From a virus: a stretch of 43,877 nucleotides of DNA. Every line of letters starts with the position of its first letter. The stretch's first letter is position 1. Location of the stretch: positions 1 to 43,877 of the IMG/VR virus record IMGVR_UViG_3300022723_000140. One strand, 5' to 3'. Made by a program: the position numbers and the translations under genes. Shown one piece after another: positions 1-9,300 of the stretch. The notes below the pieces were generated by a model. It made no database searches, was not told the origin of the DNA, and saw nothing but the letters and a program-made list of their open reading frames with translations.

Positions 1-1
1 A

Positions 2-94
2 AGGAGTGCCGCAGCTTTCGAGCGGACGGGCCGGGCGGTAAAAGCCGCTCAGAGCGAAGATCTGACGCAGCGGCTTCTGCGGTTGCGGCCGTGA
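2..94 (+). CDS. 3' end of a rightward gene entering the window (partial)
   Basis: An open frame runs from the window edge to a TGA at 92-94 and would encode a hydrophilic, charged 30-residue tail ending QRLLRLRP. It lies 16 nt before the next rightward start and reads more like protein than the alternative open frame, which ends in the TAATG at 109-113. Nothing about function can be said. The gene would belong to the same rightward block as 111-380. Confidence 0.3.
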   Translation, partial: RSAAAFERTGRAVKAAQSEDLTQRLLRLRP

Positions 95-110
95 GGGAAC
101 AGGAATTCTA

Positions 111-380
111 ATGAAGAGCTACATAAGATTGTGCAGTCGGTTTGGCGTGCGCCGATACACCTACGGGTGGATATTGGAGGAAACACTGGAAGGTTATTCA
201 GCGAAAAAACAGCAGCCCGTGGAGAGTAAGCGGTACACTTACCACGCCACGCTGGAGCAAGCGTGCGTCGCCGCGCTGGACGCTGAGGCGGGCAATGCGC
301 GTACGGCTGCCGAGCTGCTAGCTCAGCTGCGCGCCAGTGCAAACGAGATCGCGGCAGCCGTGCGCGCTCACTGCATGTGA
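111..380 (+). CDS. Small hypothetical phage protein, 89 aa
   Basis: I do not recognise the family. The ATG at 111 has an AGGA at 101-104 at suitable spacing, and an upstream frame stops in the TAATG overlap, as in a compact operon. The product starts basic and aromatic (MKSYIRLCSRFGVRRYTYGW) and ends in an Ala-rich probable helix (about residues 45-88), with no membrane segment or signal peptide. It is convergent with the giant leftward gene and overlaps its last 13 nt, with no terminator hairpin visible between them. It probably closes the rightward early operon. Confidence 0.6.
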   Translation: MKSYIRLCSRFGVRRYTYGWILEETLEGYSAKKQQPVESKRYTYHATLEQACVAALDAEAGNARTAAELLAQLRASANEIAAAVRAHCM

Positions 381-3300
381 GGGGGAACTTCGGCGGACTC
401 TCGATATTTGCGGACCTGTTCGTTCATGTATCGCATTTTTTCGCGGTATTCATCGGCGATTTCTCGCCGGCGCTCGGGTGCCAGTGACTTGTCGCGCAAA
501 CGGCTGCGCATCCGGCGCCGCGTATCGGCCAGGTCGTACTGCATATACAACAGATTACGACGCAGCGACTCCTGCGGGTCGACCGGATAGGTGTTGATGC
601 CGGCGAACCGCGCCAACGCCTGGGGCACCGTATTGCGCGGGGCCCCATATCGGTCTGTATGACCGGTCAGCGCCTCGTACACATGCCCTGCGGCGCCCTT
701 GAACGTCGCCTGCTCGTGGAACGGCGGCACCCCGGACAGGAAGGTCGGGGTCGCCTGAGTCCACAGCCAGGACAACACGCCCATGATCTGTTCCCCTGCC
801 GGCGCCGATTCGTCGTAGACTCGCCGCTTGGTGAACGGGTCGACTCCGGACGACATTACGAATGCAATCGTCGACGGGATCGGGCCGCCCAGAAGTCCCG
901 ATGACGTGAAGGTGTCGCTCAAGGCGCGGAACCCGTCTTCTGTGGCGATAGCCTTGGGGATGCGCGCCAAGTCAGAGGCCATATCCGTCCACATGGCCCA
1001 AGGGAAGAAATAGCCCACGTCCACGAAGCGCCAGCGGCCGTGTTTATCTTTGCCAGGCAATGCCATGACGTGCCCCCGGTCGCGGATAAACTCCGGCAGC
1101 GCCTGCTTGAGTTTTTCCAAGTCGTCCGTGTCCCCGCCTGCGGACGCCGCCGCCAGCGCAGCCATCCCGTAAATCAGGGCGTAGTAGGGCAAGAAATAGT
1201 GCGGTCGCTTGACTGCCGCCTCGATGATCCGAGGGATGACCTTGACCGAGAAAGTCAGGAAGGGTCCACCGATGGGCGCATTGCGCAAGTACCCGAGCCA
1301 CGTCGGCACCAGCGAGTAGTCGAACAGCCATTTCTGCGCTTCTATGGCCGCCTGTTCTTCACTGAGTCCCTCTTTCTCCATGCCATGGATCATTTTGGCG
1401 ATCTTGCCCAGCATCTCCGCATCCTGATAGCGGTCGCCGGTCCAATCCATGATTTTCGCCCCCAGCTCATAGAGCGTGAACAGCGATACACTCTGGCCTT
1501 GCTGGCGCTTGAGAAAATCAAGCGCTTCACGGTCCACGCGCAGCACCTCCTGCGCTGCAAACGTGCTGGCCGTCTGCCCGTATTTCATGCCCAGCTGATA
1601 AAATTCCCCCCGCGTGGCTACTTCGTGAACGGCGCGCACCATCAGCGCCGGGATCCGATGCATCGGTACGCCGCTGAGATTCAAGAGTACGAGATTGGAA
1701 ACGATGTTGCGCACCTGGGCCGGAGGGTTGGCTGGAACTTTTAGCCACTTCCAAAATTGAGTGACCTTCGTGCCCACGCCTCCATATCCCAGGAGTCTTT
1801 CGGGTAGCGACGCGTGTTCACTCATGGCGCGCCCGATGCCGATCATGTCGTCATAGACTTCTTTGCGCACGATCAGGCCCCGCATCGCCCCATATCGCGG
1901 GCTGTTGGGGATTTTCGCGTAACCGCCGGGCGTCTGTTCGGCGTCGACTCCCACCGCTGACAGCGCGGTATCGGCTTCGAGGTCCATACGTCCCGCTTCG
2001 GCCAGCGCCTGGGCCTTGATGGTCGGGTCTTGGTACAGCTGCGCTCGCTGACGCAGGCGCTGCGCCTCATTCTTCAGCCACCAGGGCGTAACCTTGTGCG
2101 GCTTGCTGCCGAATGGACTGGCCCAGTCGACCAGCTGCTTGGGCAGCGTCCACTCGGGGTCGTTGGCCACGTATTCGAGGAGCTGCAGAACCGCCAGGTC
2201 GCGCACCGGCACCCCGAAAGCGCGCGCGAGCAGGAAGGCCGGGTCTTTTATCTCCCCGAGGATCACCTCGCGCAGATGCTTGTCCTCCGGAGTGTCTCCG
2301 AGCTTGCGCCGCTTGGCGTAGTCGCGCGCGGACAGTGTCTTGCCGGCGCCCACGGTCGCCACCGCCCGGTCACCCAGCATATAGGCCAGGTAAATCCGAG
2401 GCAGATACTGTCCCTTGTGCGCCTCGAAACTCTCCTGTGGGATCACCCCGTGCGCGACCAGGTCTTTGCCCACTCGCATAATCAACGCCTTGGCGCGCAT
2501 GGCATTCTCGCGCATGCGCGGGTCCGGGATCTGCTGCCCGTCGTTATTGGCGTCGGTCAGGTATGCATAAATGGCGCGCGCTGTTTTCGCATCTGCTCCC
2601 CTGAACGTGTTGTACAGCGCTCTGGCCGTCTCCTGGCTTTTGGCCACCCGCCCAAGGGTGCGGTATCGTTCCGCCAGATACCGCTCGGCGCCGACCATGC
2701 GCGCCAGCGGGGAGGTCTTGCTGTCCAACCAATCTACGACCGCCCCTGCCCGGCGCTGCAGGGCTCCCCGCGAGCTGGCCGCAGCCTGGCGCATGGCCGG
2801 GGAGACCTTGGCTCCAACTCGCTTCAGGTCGTCTCTGGCCGCCTGCGAGACGGTCTTCGCGCCTGGCAACGGGCCCTCATCACGCGCGAAGCGCCCCGGA
2901 GCAAACTGCTCCAAAAGCGCATCTGCTGCGGCGACCATGGCAAGGTCTCGTTCTGAGATGCCGCGAGCGGCCCCCAGGGCGTCGATTGTTCCTGGCCCTT
3001 GGTCTGCGCCTGCCCGAGCGCTAAACACGTCCCCAGCGCGCACTGAACCCGCCACGCCGCTTCCGAGACGCAGGTTCCCCTCCAGCGCTCCCCCCACACC
3101 AGCCGCTCCAGCCATGTTTTCATCCAGATTGACTCCCAACGCCTCCAGGATTTCGTTGCGGGTCCAGGTGCCCGTCTCCAGGTTTTGGACCTGTTCCAGC
3201 AACACCGGCACCGCCTCGCCGCGCTGTACCAACGCCTCGACCACCGCTTGGTAACTCGCCAGCTCGCCGGCCGGCGGCAGCATCTCAGCCCACGACTGTA

Positions 3301-6300
3301 CCTGCGCCACTGAGCGGCGCGCTACCAGCTTGTCAGCTACACGGTCGTCCATCCGATGCAGCTTCTCGGCCCTCGGGTTCCCCGGTGGGGTGGCGTCCGG
3401 GCGAGGACCGCCGGGGCGCACCAAGACCTTCCAGCGGCCGCTTTCGAGGCGATTCTGAAGGCTGTAGCTACCGCGCGGATAGGCAGTGGTCACCGTATAG
3501 GCGACCCCTTTACGCGGCGTCAGCACCACCGTATGGCCATCTTTCATCAAGATGACCCGCCCGTCCTTGGTGTCCCGGTAGGCCGCCTGGTAGTTCTGGG
3601 TTATATCGGCCACGTATTTGACCACCCCGTCGATATACTGAGGTGACCCATACGTCGCGTCCGGGGGGATCATGTCGTGATGGCGCATGTAGATGTGCAG
3701 AGCCCCGAATCCTGTGCTGCCCTTGCGTTGTGGCTCGTGACCGAGTTCCAGGGCCACCGGAAGCATGGGCGGCCTTGAGCCGGAACCAAACTTGGGGACC
3801 AAGGCGAAGGTCAGGGAACCGCTCGCGTCACGGGCGACCAAGTCCCGCGACTGCGCACCTGTCACGTAGGCACGGCGCGCGGGTAACGGGTGTCCCTCCC
3901 GCCACTGGCGCGCGAAGGACAGGTAGCCGCTGGTATTTTTCTGCGCCCACTCGTCCAACGACGCAAAACCATCCTGGCGCGCGCGCACGTACATCGCTTC
4001 CAGCTGCAGCGCTGCATCCGTTTCCATCCACGCGCGCAGATTTTTACCGACCGGCCCCGGTGGTGGCAGCGACCGATTAGCTTGCGCTGCCGCACGCACC
4101 AGGAGCACCAACTCCGGAGTGCCCAAGTGCTCGGCACCGACAAAGCCGTTTTCGAACAGCCATTTACGCACAGCCGCAAGTATTTGCCGGACCAGCGAGA
4201 ACCGATGGTTGGCCGGGTCCTGGACCAGATAGGCCAGCGTTTCGGATTCCACGTATTCCGGCAACGTATCGGTCGGCACCCGACGACGGGCAGCGCGCAC
4301 AGCGCGACCCAGGGGCGTATCTTCATTCTGAGCCGCACGTACGCGTTTCAGCACCTGCGTATAGAGCGGGTCACCGAGCATGTCTTTGAGGCGTGCATGT
4401 TCGGCCTCGTGCAGCCAGACATACAAAGGATGCCGCTCTGAATCAGGCACAGCCGAGAGGTTGTCCGCGACCAGGTAGGTGGTTCCATCTCCGCCGAGGT
4501 CCGGGTCGCTGTAAACCCCGAGGACATTGGCACCCTGGAGGGACTCGGGTAGGTCTTCGATGCTTTGCACTACGGTGAGGCCTTTCGGCAGGGAGCCGAG
4601 CGACTCTGTTAGCAGCTGCTCGACTGTCTCGACTGTCATGCCCTGCCCCGGAAGACCCAGCATCTGTGAGTAGCGGGCCATCAGCGCAGACAGTTGTGCA
4701 TCGCTCTCGGGTACCACCAGCGCGCTTGCACCGGTTTTGCGGATTCGCTGATAGCGTTGGCGGACATCTCCTTCCGGCCACACGTCTATGTTACTGACCC
4801 ATGCGGCGCCCGCATCCGCGCTCGCCAGCTCGTACAATGCGCGTTGCAACTGCAAGGGAGCGAACGGCTGCTTGTAGAGTGCATGGCCGCCAATGACTTC
4901 ACGCGCCACATACAGAGGGCGAGGAACTATCAACACCTCGCCAGTGATTCCCGTCTCATTATCGGCTACCAGAACTTTTTGGTCCCAGTATCCGGCTTTG
5001 GTAGCCACCCAGCCTTCGGGAACGACGACCTCGTACTCGTCCGCCAGCAGCGCTAATGCGGCACGGGCTTGATTGGGAGTGTCGACAACCAGCATCGCGC
5101 TGGCGACATCGGTCAGCTGGGTCAGGTCACCCTGGTATTTGGATTGCAGTTTGGCTTGTGTTGATTCGCGCGCTTTCGGCTCACCGCCGGGGCGCAGAAC
5201 GATATCGGTCCCACTCGCCCGTGCGACTGTCGCAAGTTTGCCTTGCAGTCTGTAGTGCGCCTCGGTAGCGGCACGGTAATACGCGTCGAAGGACTTGTAT
5301 CGGCCCTGCAGCTCACGTAATTGTTTGGTCAGCTGCTCCCACCGCTTGGTTCCTTTGATGGCTTTTGCGGGGACACGTTGTGTGGCGACGGATTGTCTTC
5401 CAGCTCCAGCACCCGCTCGATGAGCGCGTCGTACACTGCTGCCTCTTCTGGTGTCAGCGGTCGTATTTTTCCGTCTTGCTGCTCGGGTTTTCGCGGCATC
5501 GTGATAACTCCCTGAGATGGCTGACTTGTGACCCATTGTAGCCCATGTCTGCTGCTCGAACACCCACAAAATTGCTTGTGTATCGCGCGCTGATTTATCA
5601 ATGCGCCTGGCAACACGTTCGACCATCCCCGTGATCAAGGGCCGGTGCGCTGCCTGTTTGGGCGTTTGAACAACGCCGACGCTGCTGGTACCCGCGTCCC
5701 ACAGCGTCTGCTGCATATTACCCGTGTGCCGATAGAAAGTGCGCGCAAGCCAGCGGTCGAGAACAACGTCCGTGTTGAGACCGTTTAGATTCAGTATGTA
5801 GGCACCCAGTTTCTGACCAAACAGATATGCACGTTGATAACGCGCGTCTTTGCCGCCGCGTATGTCGGATGGCGGACCCTTCATGCCATGCAAACGGCGA
5901 AAGCGGGTCAGTGCCTCGACGGTATCGGTGGACAGCAGGTACTTCGCCAGCGCTCCGGGGCTGCCCTTTTGGCGCAGCGCACTCTGTAGCATCCGCAGCT
6001 GCTTTTCGATGGTCGGCCCCTGCTTTGCCCCCCAGGGGGTGCCGTTGGGTTTACGCGCCGGGATGATGCCGGTGGCCTCCCATTGCTTGTAGACTTCAAT
6101 GGCGTAATCCCAGTTCTCCTGCACGCTGTTGCCATTGCTCAGCAACGCGACCAGAACGGAGAAGAATCGCCTGTTGCCGGCGCGGCTCAGAGACGGGATC
6201 TCTCGGCGCGCAATGGCCACGGCTTGATCAAAGTCCTTGGCGTACCAGTGTTCGCCTGTCTCCGGCGTAGCCAGCTGATACCGCGCTTCCTCGGCCGCCC

Positions 6301-9300
6301 ACTCGACTATCTGCGCATAGTCCTGTTCGTTGCTCGGGTCCAGCTCCCTCCCGTGCCGAAGCGCGTGTTGTTCCGTGAAATGTTGCGCAATCCGGTCGTT
6401 GGTTACGCGGCCGGGCAACGGCTGACCTTCGCGCGCCCCGATGGCGGGTGTGGCGTAAGCTGCCTCTCGCTCCTCAGCGCGCACACCTTTCTGTCTTAAG
6501 GTCGATTGTCCGAACTCGTGCGTACGCAGTGGTTCAATCTCGGACTCGGTGCGCAGCGTGACTGTCGGCTCGCTGGCCATGACGGCATCGACCAGCAATC
6601 CGCTTTGAATCCCCTTTACAGCCGCTTCCCTCAGCTCGTCCGGAACGTTGAGCGCTACCAGGCTCGTTATCCCGTGTTCGCGCATGAGCTTGCGCAGCAA
6701 CGCGGCTGAACGCGGACTTGCGTCCAACGTCTCGGGCGAGACCTCGGCGACCAGTCCAACCGTTCCGGTTGACCCCCCTTGGCGACCAACCAGAACGACC
6801 GCCTGTGCGTTTGCTACTTCTTGCGCCAACGCGACCACGTCGGTATCGTCCAGCACTGTTTCGCCTAAAAACGCATGTCTTTTACGCGGCGTTTTTCCGT
6901 AACTTTCAACGGAGGGACTGAAGCTGATGTTCTCCTGTGTCGCTCCGGCGGCGTCGATTTGCGAATATTCGTTATGGTTGATTACGACGTGTCCGCCAAA
7001 GGCGACGCCGCTTTTTTTGGCGAGCGCGGCGATTTGTACAGTAGCGTCCACGTCGGCCTGTGAGGGGCCGCTATCACCAGACGGATGATTGTGCAACAGC
7101 CACAGCGTTCCACCTATGCGCTGCGCTTCTGCCAGAACTTGCCGTACGAACGCCGCTCTGTCCGCGCCCGTTTGGCCTACGGCAAACGCTGTGGCTCCAG
7201 GCATGCGCATCGTCACCCCGGTCTGATAGGTGACCTGCCCATCGGGTGCGGTGATAAACCAGCGAAAAGTTTCGATGCGCGGGTCTCGATAAATCTGCGC
7301 CAAGGCTGCAAGGTCGGCTGCTGACTCGATTTGCTGCCCCAGCAGCGGGGCAGTGCCTCGCGCCTTGAAATCCGCCGCGATCCGAGAGCCCAGCACACTG
7401 ATGTTCTTCCAGCGCTCGGCCATCGAGCGCACCGCTTTTTTTGCCTGCTCGAAAGCGCGTTTTTGTTCCTTTGGAAACAGCTCTAACTGCTCGGTGCTGA
7501 CGCCATATTCCGCACCCTGACGGACAATGGACGAAGCTGAGGAAAAGGCACCGATATTGCCGACTGCGGATTTGATCTGCTCCGGGTCGAATGCGATGAA
7601 GCTCTCGCTGCCAGCATCTTCGTGGTCATTGATATAGCGAATTCCGTCGTACCCGTGTTGTTTTAGCAGCGCGATAAGCTGCTTGGCAAACCGGGCTCTA
7701 TGTGTGCGTCCACGTAAGTAATAGAGCGTTGTGGGGTTTACGAACTTGTTCGTGAGTTCGAAAATCGCTTTTCGGAGAGCAAGTGTCAGGTTTGAACCCG
7801 CGTCTCTAGCCTCTATGTACCAGTTAAACGGAAGGCTCCAATCCATGTCGGCAATACGCAGCGGATTTTCGATGCGCAGCCACACCGGCATGATGCGCGC
7901 TGGTTTTTTGCGATATGCCGTAAGATTCAGAACACGGAGTCTTTCATGCGCAGCAGCGAGAGTGCCGAAGTGAAAACCCAAGTCGCGATGTACAAACGTC
8001 TCGAAATCTTCTTCGGCTGATGTGCCGTGATACGAGACGAGCGGGAGACCGTTTTTGTCAACAATTTTCGACTTTCCAAACCAAAGTTTGAACTCCTTGG
8101 TCTGCGTCTGCGGATGCGTATAACCCGCGCCGGCTTCTCGCACTTTGCGCGGCGCTGGACCATATGCCTGCTCGCGCACGTCGCCCTTACGCTCATCGAT
8201 GTATCGTGACGGAGGCGTATCCTCATACAGGACCGCCTGATTGAGGTGGGAATTGAAGGCCGCCTTCATGCCGGCCGCTTGGATGTTTCGCTCGTACTGC
8301 TCGAAATCAAGCGAACCGTCCGCTCGGCGCGAGCGCCCCTTGAGTCCCAACGGATCTGTGATGAGGTCGTACACCTGCCCCGCGTCCAGGCGTACCTCGT
8401 AGCGTGCAGTGAATCGTGACAGCGCGCGCTCGCGCACGTAGGCGCGCCCATCGTTGGACGTATATCCGAAATACAGCCGAGGGAGGTAGTTGTCGCTGGT
8501 ACGCCGCTCTTTCAGCGCCGGCGTGGGCACTCCCGTGCCATGGTACTGCACGCGCAGGGCGGACACATCATGTGTACGACCCCAGTGCACGAGCAAAACG
8601 TTGCCGTCTTCATCGACCGGCATCTCCTCGCGCGTGGTCAACGCCACGCGCTCGGCGTCGGTCAGGACTCGCGGGGCTTCTTGCCCTCGTACTTGTCGCG
8701 CACCGCGTTCCACCCGCGCTGGACTTCGTCGTCGGAGTCCGTCTGCGAGGAGCCGGCTCGCTTGCCGCTGTAATTCGGCGAAGTCAGGACCACCCCTTTG
8801 CCGCCCAGGAACGGCGGGTCGCCCTTCTTCCAGCTGCTGCGCTTGCCCACTGTCATGATCGATCTCCTGTAGCTGACTCCAGAACTGCTTGGTCTGGATG
8901 TCATAGACCGCGTCCTCTTTTTCCAGAGCTTCGGCCAGTTTATCAGCGAATTGCTCGTTAGTCAGCTCCGAGAAATTGGCGAATACCATCGCCCCGTCCC
9001 GGAATGTGTATCCGTCCGCCTCGGCCACCTGCTGGTGCAGGCGCGCATACAATTGAGCTGCCGCCTCGGGGCTCGTCTTCTCTCTCGGAACCACCCTGAC
9101 GAAGCCCACCATGCCGTCGCCTTCAATGCGGGACTCGTCATAGGCGACGACAGCCTGCTGGCGCAGTACGTAACCTAGGGCGCGCGCGGCCTGCTCCATT
9201 TGCTCTTGCGAGGCATTCGCAGGTGTGCGCACGATGATGGAGGGGTTGGAAGCACCCTGCCAACCGCCGGCCGTGTACTGAACCAGACCTCTGAGCCCGA

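Noticed and set aside
2550-2572. Second operator copy (GGTATGCATAAA)
   Set aside because: Only one half-site matches; no partner arm, and it lies inside the giant gene.
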